A DNA stretch of 64,000 nt from Podospora pseudocomata. Lineage: Eukaryota > Ascomycota > Sordariomycetes > Sordariales > Podosporaceae. Each line of letters starts with the position of its first letter. Positions within the stretch are counted from its first letter, which is position 1. The stretch spans positions 1,488,001 through 1,552,000 of the forward strand of contig NW_026946363.1 of assembly GCF_035222375.1 (NCBI RefSeq), given 5' to 3'. This document shows, one piece after another, positions 22,677 to 34,010 of this stretch. The notes beneath the pieces are model-generated. The model was given only the letters and a program-made list of their open reading frames with translations. It did not search any database and was not told the DNA's origin. The translations under genes and the position numbers were made by a program.

Positions 22677-25600
22677 TCAAGTTGAAGGCTTCAAAGCCTC
22701 CCAGCCGCCAACTTCAACACCGGTATCATCCCCTAACAGGTCGACCGTCGATGTCATCGCCGACTTCCTAGGCGCCGGTGGCGGAGGGGGGGTCTGCTTC
22801 ACAGTCTGTGGTTGCGCTGCCGTACCAAGCGGTTTGCGAATAGGTAGCTGCGGTCTCCGCTCAGCCCCACCTGGCTGGCCTGCCAAACCCGGGAGCGGTA
22901 TGCCTCCAGCGGGTGTTGAGCGTCCTGAAGAGGCGATGCTGGCACCAGTGTTTGCTCGTCGGGGCAGTTGTGGTGGCGGTGGGAACTCATCTCTCAAACT
23001 CACGTTGCTAGAGGGTGGACCGTTCGAGAAAGACCCGGAAACCGTCGAGGTTGACCGGCGAGGAGGAAAGCCTGGCAGAGGAGTCTCTAAGCTATCCTGC
23101 AAAGCCTTCAAATCCGACATCGAGCTGGAATGGTCATCTGCGTTCGGGGGAGACGATGAGGCCACAAGATGAGCTGGTTTCTTCGCTACAGGAGGTGCTG
23201 GCTTGTGTTTAATAGTTTGTTGAGCAGACTGCTGCGTGGGCTGCTGTTGTTGCTGCGGCTCCGTCGGCTTCGAAGTAAGAGGCAGAACCGGCAATCCATT
23301 CCCCATTGGTACACGCTTTTGGTGCAGTGCGGCGGTTGGGTTATTGACGGTTGATCCAGTACTCAAACCAGTTTGCCTGCGAGGCGGAGGTGGAGGAGGG
23401 GCCGCATCTGATTGGGTAGGCCTCGAATCCTCATTGATCGGCTTCCTTCCAATTTTGGCGGGCAGAGTGGATGGATCGAAAGGAGGGGGCAGCTTTCTTG
23501 GTGTCGTACTTGATGCCGAAGACGAGAGAAGAGCAGAGACATTAACATGCTCAAATGGCGAAGTTGACATGCTTGAGAAGGATGATAAACGAGATTCAGA
23601 TCTTGGGACATTAACCCAATCCGGCTCATCCGTTGGCGCATACGGGTTAGTAGGACGCTTCGGGTTAAGAATCGTGATATATGCTGGGCTTTCGGGTTTG
23701 GGTGGGCTGATGTTTGAGCGTGCCATCTTTCCATTTTCAAGCCACCATTTCTGGCGGTCTGAACTTGATGGCGGAAGCCCGGGTTCGATAGCCTCATACC
23801 CGATCAAGTCTTCTTCATCCGACTCCTCTGTGGCAAGGTTTGCTGTTTCTCCGCCTACTTCGGCTCTCCGTCGCTCGTAGATCTGGCGACTGATCTTTTC
23901 TCGCAACCTTTCATTGACGATATCGACCTTGCATTCGAAGATGGCATACACGGGCCGGTGATCAGAGAAGCGCAGGGGAGCCGAGTTGTAGGCCAGCTGC
24001 CGGAGATTTGTCCCCTTGCGCAAAATGCGGTCTGTCCATGCTGGTATGCGTGCTTTCTCCCTATTCGAGTTATCAGTAACTGGCCTCACAACTATCGCCT
24101 GTGTCAGTCGGAACTTACGAGCTGTCAAAGTCATCAGTACCAACATCATACTTGTACGTTGGCATAAACATGATTCGTGCCTCGGAGTAGTACTGGAAAG
24201 CGAGTCCGGCCACCATTTGCAGATTTAGCTGATCGTTTTCGAACAACCTCTCTAAATCCCTTTGCCTGACCAACTCCTTTGCCGATTCAAGGCCTAGGCC
24301 AATACGGTAGTTGAAGTCACCAAACCATATGACAGATTCTACGTTTCATTGTTAGCAATGTTACCCTTTGAAGAGGTTGGGTCGCCAAACTGACCGTGAT
24401 CCGCAATCCCCCTGTTTCTCTGGAACCGGAGACCTTGGTCAATGGTAGCATAGTCTCTATTCCGCTCATCGTAGTTGGCAAATCCAGCTGCGAGGTGAGC
24501 CGTGACGAAGCAGATTGGAGTATTGGCGAAATCCAGCCGAATAGCAACAGCTCCCTTGTTGCCTGCCATGCCCGACATTCCTGTCTTCTTGACGCTTCCT
24601 TCAACGTTCTTGATTTGATGGAGCACGGAGGCTTTCACAAAGATGAACAGCGCAGCCCCCACAAGCTGTCCACTCCGCAGTAACACATACTTTTCGTCCT
24701 CTTCTCGGCTGTAGTTGTGATCCAGGGTTCTCTTAATAGCCTGCTCCCACATTTGTTTTCTCGTTGGGTCGCTGTTCATGATCTGCTGCGGGTTGAGCTC
24801 AACGATCTCCTGGAAGCCAATGGCAATGATTTCTGGCTGTTTGGACCGAGCCTCAGGGGGACAAAGCCACACTGACAAGTCCTCATCGATACCGTCCGTG
24901 CGTCCGTTCAGGTTGAAGGTCCCAACCAAGATGTTTATCGTCTCGTTTGTAGAAAATTCGCCACTCCGGCGCTGCAGTTCGCTGGCCACGTAATCACTAA
25001 TGGGATCGTATAAAACAACTGGCGCCTGTCCGACAAGTCTACCAAGAAGTGTATCGATCGTGGTTTGCCGCGCCTTATCAGTGAAATTGTTGTGGTACAG
25101 TCTGGTTGCTGACTTCCGAACATCAGCGATGGCACCCGCAAGAGACATCTTGCCGTGACGAGTAAAAGACGACTTGAGGGCTCCGGTCCCCGCATAGATT
25201 TTCGAAAGAGAATCGCCGTTGTCTGCCCAGAGATTAGAATGCCTAGACCAAAAGTCTGATGTTGCATATTCCCCTCTATGACCAAGGAAAGATTCAACCG
25301 CCATCTGGGAAACGATAGTTTGAATGAGGTTGGTCCTGTCCAGGCAATCTAGACAGTTCGTGCGGAAGACACCCTCTTGCTGCAGCACCACAACATAACG
25401 GCGTGACTTTTCGGCCTTTTTTGAGCCATTGTTGTCCCCGGATTCGTCTGATTCCTGGGCAAGGTAATAGGCAAACCCATCGGCTGAGCCTTCGATGTAC
25501 CGACGAATCTCGTTAGCCGCCATATAACCTTGGGGGCCCTTTGTCTCAGCATGGAAATCATACTCTGTGTCCCTCAGCAACGCATGATCCCTCGACTGCA

Positions 25601-26913
25601 CACCTTCAGGTCGGCTGAGAGGACAGTTATGAATGCCAACTCGATATAAGTTTGTGAGTTCGAATTCGCCCGGCTTGTTGGTTGCCAGAAGATTGATAAC
25701 ATGAACGGCCCCATACGCCTTCTCCAGATCAGCAAAATGCTTGTCAAAAGCGGGTTGAGTTCCATCGGCGGACCGAGTGATGGTAATCTTTTGTTGGTTT
25801 GGAAGGAGCACAGCAGCCTGTTCCCAAAACACGGGCACAGAACCGCGGACCTGAACGTATGAGAAAACAACACCTCGTGGGCTCCAGTATGTCGTCTCGG
25901 TCTCGACAAAATTGGCCACGTTGCCGTCGTCGTCGATACCACGCGCGTTGAAGCGTGTCCCGGCCCTCTTACAAGAAAGACGGGAGGTGACGGTCAAATA
26001 CGAGGGTAACCCTGTCTTTCCGGCTCTCAGGGGGGCAGAGCTTTGTGGGATGGCCCAGCTTCTGCAGAAACCTCTAATAGCCGAAGTTAGGATCCTCGAG
26101 GCATCGAGGTCCTCTCTTGCCTGCTCTTGCAAACGGGAACGGAACTCGACAAGTGGGCGGATCATGAACGAATTCCACAAAAACGACTCGTCAAAATTGT
26201 CAATGTTGAATGCTTCAGCATCTGCCGGTCTGTGATACTGTTAGTATTGTCTTGGAGGTGCACACAGCCAAATGTGAAACAAACCTGTCTTGCATCCGAT
26301 TTGTGACATCAAAATCGGTGCTGTAGTAGAATGTACCATTGCTGAGTAGTTTTTGCAACTCCTGGCAAGGGTGCTCCACGATTTGATTTCTTCCCAAGCC
26401 CTGACCATACACAGACGCTGCATCGGAATCAGCATCATTGTAGGGATCGAGAGCAACAATGTCGTCGTATTCAGCCGAGTTTAAGCAAAAGAACTGAACC
26501 GCCTCTATCCTCTCCACAGTTTCCCCGGGCCGTATTGTCGCGACTCTCGATGCCTGTGTAATAACACACAGGAATACATCGCGCCCGATAGATATCAACC
26601 CCAAAGTTCCGTATATTGGTCTCGGTGTGAGAGGTCGATAGTCGTCCAGCAAATTATGCGACTTTGGTGAGAATTCGACCATACATTTGGTCGAGAGGCT
26701 GTCGAAGGTGTTTGTGCGTGTGCGAGCAGAAATTAGACCGAACCCATCGGCACCGTCGTTTGCTGCTGTGCTATGTCGTAGGATGAGGGCGTGCGTATTG
26801 GAGGCTATCGCAATGGCTCGGTGGGGGTAATCGCGGATGAGGATTTGGCTCGACTTCTCAGGAGACGGAGGTTGGCCAGCCCACAGGGCCGATGATGAAG
26901 TGCTGTAATCCAT
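22677..26913 (-). CDS. Synaptojanin-like inositol polyphosphate 5-phosphatase (SAC + 5-phosphatase)
   Basis: Minus-strand gene with exons 26913-26285, 26229-24395, 24338-24119 and 24060-22677, joining in frame to 1355 residues. The N-terminal half is a SAC phosphoinositide phosphatase domain with the intact active-site motif NCLDCLDRTN near residue 500. A type II inositol 5-phosphatase domain follows from about 635: LVGTFNLNGR, IAIGFQEIVELNP, WFGDFNYRIG, KARIPAWTDRIL and SDHRPVYAIFE. The last 350 residues are proline-rich with polyproline runs (PPPPPPR, TPPPPPAPRK), as in yeast Inp51/Inp52/Inp53, where they recruit SH3 or endocytic proteins. The enzyme removes phosphates from PI(4,5)P2 and other phosphoinositides to control endocytosis and the actin cortex. 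All three introns are 56-58 bp, and their donors include GTTTGT, GTCAGT and GTAAGT. The first ATG, giving MDYSTSSSALWAG, is taken as the start. Confidence 0.92.
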
Positions 26914-28302
26914 CTCTCTTTCGGGTCGAATCTTTGGGACGGAGCCTTCGATTCGACGTGCGCAACCGGCTTAGGCCCGGGAAGGGACAGCGGGAAGATG
27001 ATGGTAGATGGCAACTGGTGGGGAGCTCATGGCGTCCCTGCTCACCAAGTTACAGCAAATACCCTTACGTGGTTTGCAAGCTTGGGAGAGAGGCACCTGA
27101 AGATGCTAGCAAAAAAATTCGAAAAGCAGTGAATAATCGAAGGTTGTCGAATGCTCCGACTTTCAGCAAGCTTGACAAGTTGCGGATGTGGTGTAGCGTA
27201 GTGTAAAGGTGGAACTTGACCCGACTCTGCTCTGCTACAGGGGAGGTCTAAGCGCTGTGGCCTATGCGTTGCTGGGCATTTTCAGCTGGGACTACTCAGC
27301 CCTGTGTTACAGAGCCGCACGGAAGAAGTGGGGCAACCAATGGGAATCAGCACGATTCGGAGTGAATCAAGAGCGCCGTGGTGGGTGGGAAGAGGCAGCT
27401 TTCTGCTTCGAGTATGTTGACTGACGACAGCCGTTCAGAGGACATGGGGACAATATCGGTTGTTAAGACGACCGACATAAGAGAGGCAGTGTGTTTCAGA
27501 AATACGGCTGGTCTTGAGCTTAGTCCTGGACCTCTCTCCAGCACATCCACACAACATGGACCGAGACAAAATCCCACTATATCTAGCAGCGAAACTATCT
27601 ACTTGAGGACGTCCCACGGTAAACCATAAAGTACTGAACGAGTCTCTTCAACTCCACGCCGTCTGTTTTCAGTGCCCGAGACAGGGTGGTTGCTGGTACA
27701 CCAGCAGCTCACTGGCCACAGGCATCTCGACGACAGCGAGAACTCGAAGGTGAAAGAGAAGAAGAAATTATTGTCATGTAGACTGGTGGCTTCAGATTTC
27801 ATCAATGGTGAGATCATACCCTCCTATTTGGGGGTCATCCTCTTCCTATCATATTTTGATTCTGTCATCATCACTAGCCTGATGAAAAAAGAGAGAAAGA
27901 AAATTGAGACGGGCCCGAAAAAGTGTGTTATATGTGCACACTATGCTTACCTAAGGAGGTCCATGCGCCCCCATTGAAGAGCGGCCCCACCTTCCAGCCG
28001 GAACGCGCCAAAAGAGTGGACCAATGCGTGCATCTGCCTCTGGGGTGCTGGCTGCTTTTTTGCGCCTGTGTTGCTGCTTCATCTTCCAGCCCCTTCATTC
28101 CAGCTCTGTCTCTTCCACTCACCCATCCGACGAAGCCTTTTATCATCGCGGTTCAAACGGTTCAATACCTTCGATCACTGCGGACGATTATTCTTTTTTC
28201 CAACAACCCGAGATTCAGGAAGTAGCTGTTTAAATACTTGCTCCATTCACCAAGCCTCGCCAGCCCTACTGCATCACCTCGCACACAACAACATCCGCAG
28301 CG
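26914..28302. other. Divergent promoter region (synaptojanin-like / Prp39)
   Basis: About 1.4 kb between divergent starts. Pyrimidine-rich near 28050-28290 on the plus strand, just before Prp39. No gene or repeat recognised. Confidence 0.4.
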
Positions 28303-30590
28303 ATGGGCGACTTTAATAATTATGGCGGAACCGATGAGGAGAATTCGGAGATTGCCCGCCTCACTGCCGACGTCGTAAGTAATGAATAACCCGCCTACTT
28401 TTCAAGGCAATGCATCTAACTTCATTGCGCACGCAGGAAGCCGACACGGACAACTTTGAGAACTGGGAGAAGTTGATCCGCGCATGTGAGAGCCTTGACG
28501 GCGGTCTCAACCGGAATTCCAGTCCCCAAGCACTAGCTACACTTCGCAACTCTTACGACCGCTTCCTTCTCAAATTCCCCCTCCTGTTTGGCTACTGGAA
28601 GAAGTACGCCGACCTCGAGTTCAACATCGCTGGGCCCGAATCGGCCGAGATTGTCTACGAGAGAGGTTGCGCCAGCATCACCAACTCGGTTGACCTCTGG
28701 ACCGAATATTGCTCTTTCAAGATGGAAACGACCCACATCCCCCACCTTGTAAGAGAGTAAGTATACTTGGACATTTCCTTCCCTATCCCAAGATCCCAAG
28801 ACCTTCCTCACACGCAGCAATTCTGTCATGCGATGCCGCTCGCGGCCCGCCTGCCGAACCAAGCAAAAGATACTTCGAGCCCTCAACCCTCTCGACATGG
28901 TGAGAAACACCAAGGCAGCCTCCTCCCTGCTGAGATCGTTCTCTCACATTACTTGACCAGGATCTGCTGTGCTCAGCAGATGACTTTCCGTTCGCTGTGG
29001 CATTGTACCCGTTTTCTGTTCGCACATACCTCCGAGTTGCAGTTTGGTTGATTTGGATGGAAATGCGCCACCTACACTTCAGATCCCCTCCTGTATTTGC
29101 CCATCCTTCCCAACCTGTCCATCCCTTCTCGATTCTGTTTACATTGTTCTAACTGATATGCTAGGCTTTTCGAGAGGGCGGCTACCCACATTGGTTTAGA
29201 CTTTTTGTCGCACCCCTTTTGGGATAAGTATCTGGAGTATGAAACCAGACAAGAGGCGCACGATAAGATCTTTGACATCCTCAAGCGTGTCATTCATATC
29301 CCGATGCACCAGTACGCCCGCTACTACGAGCGATTCCGCCAACTTGCTCATACCCGGCCTCTCGAGGAGCTAGTTTCAGCTGAAGAGCTGGCCCGCTATC
29401 GCGCAGAAGTTGAGGGCGAAGCCGTTCACCTCGGTTTGCAGAAGACTGAGCTGGAGGTCGAACGGGATATCAGGGGCAAGATCGACCAGTTCTTCTACTT
29501 GACTTTCCAGAACACTCAAACCGAGACAACAAAGCGGTGGACATACGAAGCCGAAATCAAGCGGCCATACTTTCACGTCACGGAGCTCGATCACTCACAG
29601 CTGGCCAACTGGCGCAAGTATCTCGATTTCGAAGAGGCCGAGGGAGATTACAACAGAATCGTCGTGCTGTATGAGAGATGTATGGTTACCTGCGCTCTTT
29701 ATGATGAGATGTGGTTCCGGTATGCGCGCTGGATGGCTGGGCAGGAGGGCAAGGGAGAAGAGGTTAGGAACATCTACCTTCGCGCCGCTACGCTCTTCGT
29801 ACCTATCAGCCGACCTGGTATCCGACTGCAGTTTGCGTATTTCGAGGAAGTGAACGACAGAGTCGATAGAGCACGGGCCATTCATGAATCTGTGCTGGAC
29901 ATACTGCCAGACAGCGTCGAGACGATCGTTTCGTGGGCTAATCTGGAACGTCGCCAGGCTGGTTTGGACGCCGCGATAGAGGTGTTGAGGGCTCAAATCG
30001 CCTCGCCTACCGTGAGCATCTACACCAAGGCGGCCTGTGTCACGGAGTGGGCTACTTTGCTTTGGAAGGTTAAAGGATCCGTTGACGAAGCTCGTGCTGC
30101 CTTCTCCAAGGACGCTGACGCCTATGCCGACAGTCGACATTTCTGGCAACAGTGGTTTGATTTTGAGCTCCAGCAGCCCACCAACAGCGAGATGGAGACC
30201 AAGCACTTGGAGCTTGTCAAGAGGGTGTTCACCCAGATGTGCACCAAGAGCCGTCTCTCCCTCGGTATCAAACAGGAGCTTGGTCGTATTTATATGAACT
30301 ACCTGCAAAATCGCGGAGGCAAGGAAGCCATGAAGGATTTCCTTGATGTCGATCGACAGATGTTTGGGTATGTTAATGCGGCACTCATGGATGAAAGCGA
30401 GTTGCTAACAAAGTCCAACAGGCCTCGCTCAGTATCGTTGGATGCCAAGGCAAAGGATGGCAAGGAGAATGGCGTGGTCCCCGAATTGGACCCTACAAGT
30501 CGTCTAAAGGCCGAGGGCCGCTTTTACAATTACTATGAACTACACGCGGATCCGGATGAGAATGCCCAAGGACTGGCGGATTTCAACTAA
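28303..30590 (+). CDS. prp39: Pre-mRNA processing factor Prp39 (U1 snRNP)
   Basis: Exons 28303-28374, 28437-28756, 29165-30367 and 30422-30590 give 587 residues. The protein is built of HAT (half-a-TPR) repeats; visible ones include DNFENWEKLIRACES, FPLLFGYWKKYADLEFN, LFERAATHIGLDFLSHPFWD, WRKYLDFEEAEGDYNRIVVL, WFRYARWMAG and FWQQWFDFELQQPTN. Prp39 is a U1 snRNP component that helps recognise the 5' splice site. Intron 2 is 408 bp, long for this genome. The last intron (30368-30421, GTATGT...CTAAC...CAG) is 54 bp with no stop, so retaining it would add 18 residues in frame; the canonical signals argue that it is removed. The start is the first ATG and gives MGDFNNYGGTDEENSEIARL. Confidence 0.9.
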
Positions 30591-31818
30591 AGAAGGGCGT
30601 CGTGACAGCAAGAGTAATTTCAGATAATTCACATTATGCAGTTCTTGGGCGGCGGTTTTTTTGGATGATCCAGGCGGCCGAAAAGTGCCCTTGGTTGGCG
30701 TGCTCAGGTTGTCATTTCATGATTCATTGCGGATATTTTGACGGATAGAGTCTGAAGGTCGGTTGTTTCTATGGAAAAGCAGGTATGGTAATTTGGGTCC
30801 TAGTTTCTCTTACAGTTGTCTCGCCTTTAGGTTGCCCTGACGGGGGGGCTTGTATGTAGTTTATATAAATAACAATATTTCAACCATGCCTTCATATGCC
30901 TGCCCTTGTCTACCTGCGCCCCAACATCCCAGTGAACTCGTGAGCAAGTTCCACAGAGAGAAGAAATGGAAATTCTCTCAAGCTTGGCATCACGTACATA
31001 TCCCGGTAGTTGGAAGGGTCAGTGTCGAGATTGCCGGAGCATCGCGAGATTTTCGTCGTTGAGGGCGCTTAGTAAGGCCTTCCAGTCCCAGGTTGCCACT
31101 TACACGGCTGCGAGGCTCAAACTTGGCGTGGTCGGAGATCCGAGGTGCTGACACATCATTTGCCTCCCACGTTTTGAGCGTTTGATGGGATACCCACGCC
31201 TTTGCCTTGACACGTGCGTTCGCGTCTTGTACGCAGTCGGGCCAGCTCAGATGATGACACGTCTGGCCTCGACTCGTGACAGACACTGTGTAAGGCAGGC
31301 AAACATCAGATAATGCCCAGAGATGCGGAACCAAAGATTCCGCAGGCGAGGCCAGGAATTATCCTCGACATGAAACTATGACAAACCATTACCCTCAGAT
31401 AACTCTGATGCGGTGGGAGAAGCGTGACTACTGCAGGCCCATCCCCATATCTTTTTTCCATCATGGACGGAGGGCGGCGGCATCGGGATCCCTTCCCTAT
31501 CGGTGTCTAGATCGGAGTAAGCCGTTATCTCCTTGGACCCTGGCTTGTCTCACTGTTTTTTGATCGACCCACTGTGGGTTCCGGGGACCACTGGGGAACG
31601 GCTGTCAACCACTCACGGCTGGGCTATATAATTTTCGATGTGATTCTACTCTATCCATTGGTAAGAGCCGAGCCTGCGTCCCGGTTGTCCTCTCCTTTCT
31701 GGTTATTTACGCATATCTCTCTCCCATCACGCCTTCGTTTGTCAATTGCTTCCTTCCTTCTTTTCTTGTTCTCTCCTTTTTGCCTATCCGTCAGCCAGCG
31801 TTGTTGGAATCACTCAAG
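30591..31818. other. Intergenic region upstream of cytochrome c peroxidase
   Basis: About 1.2 kb with the Prp39 3' flank on the left and the peroxidase promoter and 5' leader on the right. The plus strand becomes CT-rich from about 31660 to 31800, a common fungal promoter/leader pattern. No coding frame was recognised. Confidence 0.4.
31625..31631 (+). promoter_or_regulatory. Candidate TATA box of the cytochrome c peroxidase gene
   Basis: TATATAA lies about 365 bp upstream of the ATG and just before a CT-rich leader. With a 171-bp intron in the leader, this spacing would put transcription start near 31655-31670. This is inference from motif and position only. Confidence 0.4.
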
Positions 31819-31989
31819 GTATGCTCTTTCCCAATATTTTAGGCCAGCATGTCATCTCAGCTTGTTGCCCCGCGATATCCGGTCCATCGTCGACCCCCAC
31901 ATCCAACGTTCTGGCTAGCAACCGTTATTTCAACACCGCTTGATAGCGATATTTGGTCCTGAACGGTGTACTAACTGAGACTTTCACAG
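31819..31989 (+). other. Probable 5' UTR intron of cytochrome c peroxidase
   Basis: A GTATGC donor at 31819, a perfect TACTAAC branch site about 20 bases before the end, and a TTTCACAG acceptor that abuts the ATG at 31990. The combination is as strong as any coding intron here. It would remove 171 bases from the leader. Confidence 0.7.
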
Positions 31990-33114
31990 ATGGCCTCTGC
32001 TACTCGCACCTTCGCCCGCGCTCTGCGCACCTCTGCTCGTCCGGCTATCAACGCCGCTCCCCGCGCCGCTTTTCGCCAGAGCGCCCGCTTCTACTCCGCC
32101 AAGCCCACCGGTGGCAGCTCCAGCAACGGCCTCCTCTACGGCCTTGCCGGTGCCGGTCTCCTCGGCGGTGGTGCTTTCTACCTCTACAGCAACGACAGCA
32201 ACGTCGCTCCCAAGCTGTTCGTCCCCAAGTTCGAGGACTACCAGAAGGTGTACAACGAGATTGCCAGCCGTCTCGAGGAGAAGGAGGACTACGATGATGG
32301 CAGCTACGGCCCCGTTCTCGTCCGTCTCGCTTGGCACGCCAGCGGTACCTACGACAAGGAGACCGGCACTGGTGGCAGCAACGGCGCCACTATGCGCTTC
32401 TCTCCCGAGAGTGACCACGGTGCAAACGCTGGTCTCAAGGCTGCCCGTGACTTCCTTGAGCCTGTGAAGGGTAAGTTGAGACAACAGAAGAGAGACTTGC
32501 AGAATAGCGAACTAACACTCTTGACAGCCAAGTTCCCCTGGATCACCTACTCCGATCTTTGGATTCTTGCCGGTGTTTGCGCCATCCAGGAGATGATGGG
32601 CCCCACCATCCCCTACCGTGCCGGCCGCCAGGACCGTGACGTCGCTGCCTGCACTCCTGATGGCCGTCTTCCCGATGCCGCTCAGGCCCAGGACCACCTC
32701 CGAAACATCTTCTACCGCATGGGCTTCAACGACCAGGAGATCGTCGCTCTCTGCGGTGCCCACGCTCTCGGCCGCTGCCACACCGACCGCTCCGGCTACT
32801 CGGGCCCCTGGACCTTCTCCCCTACCGTCCTGACCAACGACTACTACAAGCTTCTCCTTGAGGAGAAGTGGCAGTGGAAGAAGTGGAACGGCCCCAAGCA
32901 GTATGAGGACAAGAAGACCCAGACCCTCATGATGCTTCCCGCCGACATGGCCATCATTCAGGACAAAAAATTCAAGGAGTGGGTCAAGGTTTACGCCGCC
33001 GACAACGACAAGTTCTTCGAGGACTTCTCCGCCGTCGTCAAGAAGCTTTTTGAGCTTGGTGTTCCCTTCAAGGAGGGCACTGAGACCTGGACCTTCAAGC
33101 CCGTCAACGCCTAA
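31990..33114 (+). CDS. ccp1: Cytochrome c peroxidase, mitochondrial
   Basis: Exons 31990-32470 and 32528-33114 give 355 residues, the size of fungal Ccp1. The start yields an Arg/Ser/Ala-rich presequence ([18 protein letters not shown]) followed by a glycine-rich hydrophobic segment ([20 protein letters not shown]), the bipartite signal that sends Ccp1 to the intermembrane space. Class I haem peroxidase motifs follow: [12 protein letters not shown] with the distal Arg, Trp and His, and [13 protein letters not shown] with the proximal His. GPWTFSPT holds the radical-forming Trp. The enzyme reduces H2O2 using cytochrome c. The single coding intron (32471-32527, 57 bp) has a GTAAGT donor and CTAAC branch but no stop codon and a length divisible by three, so it can be mistaken for coding sequence. 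Confidence 0.95.
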   Translation: MASATRTFARALRTSARPAINAAPRAAFRQSARFYSAKPTGGSSSNGLLYGLAGAGLLGGGAFYLYSNDSNVAPKLFVPKFEDYQKVYNEIASRLEEKEDYDDGSYGPVLVRLAWHASGTYDKETGTGGSNGATMRFSPESDHGANAGLKAARDFLEPVKGKLRQQKRDLQNSELTLLTAKFPWITYSDLWILAGVCAIQEMMGPTIPYRAGRQDRDVAACTPDGRLPDAAQAQDHLRNIFYRMGFNDQEIVALCGAHALGRCHTDRSGYSGPWTFSPTVLTNDYYKLLLEEKWQWKKWNGPKQYEDKKTQTLMMLPADMAIIQDKKFKEWVKVYAADNDKFFEDFSAVVKKLFELGVPFKEGTETWTFKPVNA

Positions 33115-34010
33115 ATTTCTTTATGATACCAAATCACGACGAGGGGAAAAGGGAGAGATGTATGATACCACATGCCCATGATGGGAGGTTTGATGAGAAG
33201 GAAAGAACAGGAGGCCAATAGAGAGATGATAGAGAGGGACCAAAACGGAACCGGTACTCACCTGTGATAGACACAGGCCAGCGCGGGAGGCAATTCCGCT
33301 GTATTATGTCATTCTAGCGTTGTTTATGTTGTAGCATGTACAAGTAAAGAACTTGTTAACTGTGGTTCTTGATAGACTCGGGTGTCTCAGTGTGGTTGAG
33401 TTGAATTGAGTTTAGAAGAAAGGGGTTGCATACGTCACAGGGGTCCCGCGGCGCGGCTCACCATCAGATGGTCGACCACTCAGAAGCAGCCACTTACACG
33501 CCAACTTGACTTCGATGCAGTCCATCTCTAACCAGTTGGTTATTGTCTGCGACGGCCGGAATTCTACCCGACGCTACAGTTCTGGTTCACGAGAATGGTT
33601 CACTTTGGATCGTACCCTGACCCATCTCTCCCCGCACTGTACCGCCGCCCCTTGCAGAAGCCGGGACGGGCTGGTGTGCGAGGGGCCGATGCTAAACGAC
33701 GTCTTTCTCCTCACGGAATGGTTGGGGTTGATCGGCAGACGTCAACCAGCCGCCCGGGCCCGGTGCGGAGAGCCGACGCCAGCCATGAGCTTAACCCGAG
33801 TTGGGATTGGTTGGGGTGGCACTTACACGCTGGCTGTTTACAAGATAATCTTCTGGAATGTAGCTCATCTGATTGCAATCTTTGACTCTTTCGATACTCA
33901 CTCCTGTCTGAACTGATCTGGATGTTTATTTCACTTGATCAACTCGTTTCATCTTATCTCATCGCATTTCTTTGTTGAGTTGTTAGTCCCATCTGCTCTG
34001 ATATCCCACC
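33115..34010. other. Intergenic region upstream of the acyl-CoA ligase
   Basis: About 0.9 kb. Short frames occur at 33500-33900 but lack protein character. The final 120 bases are TC-rich and lead into the ATG at 34011. No repeat or RNA gene seen. Confidence 0.4.
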
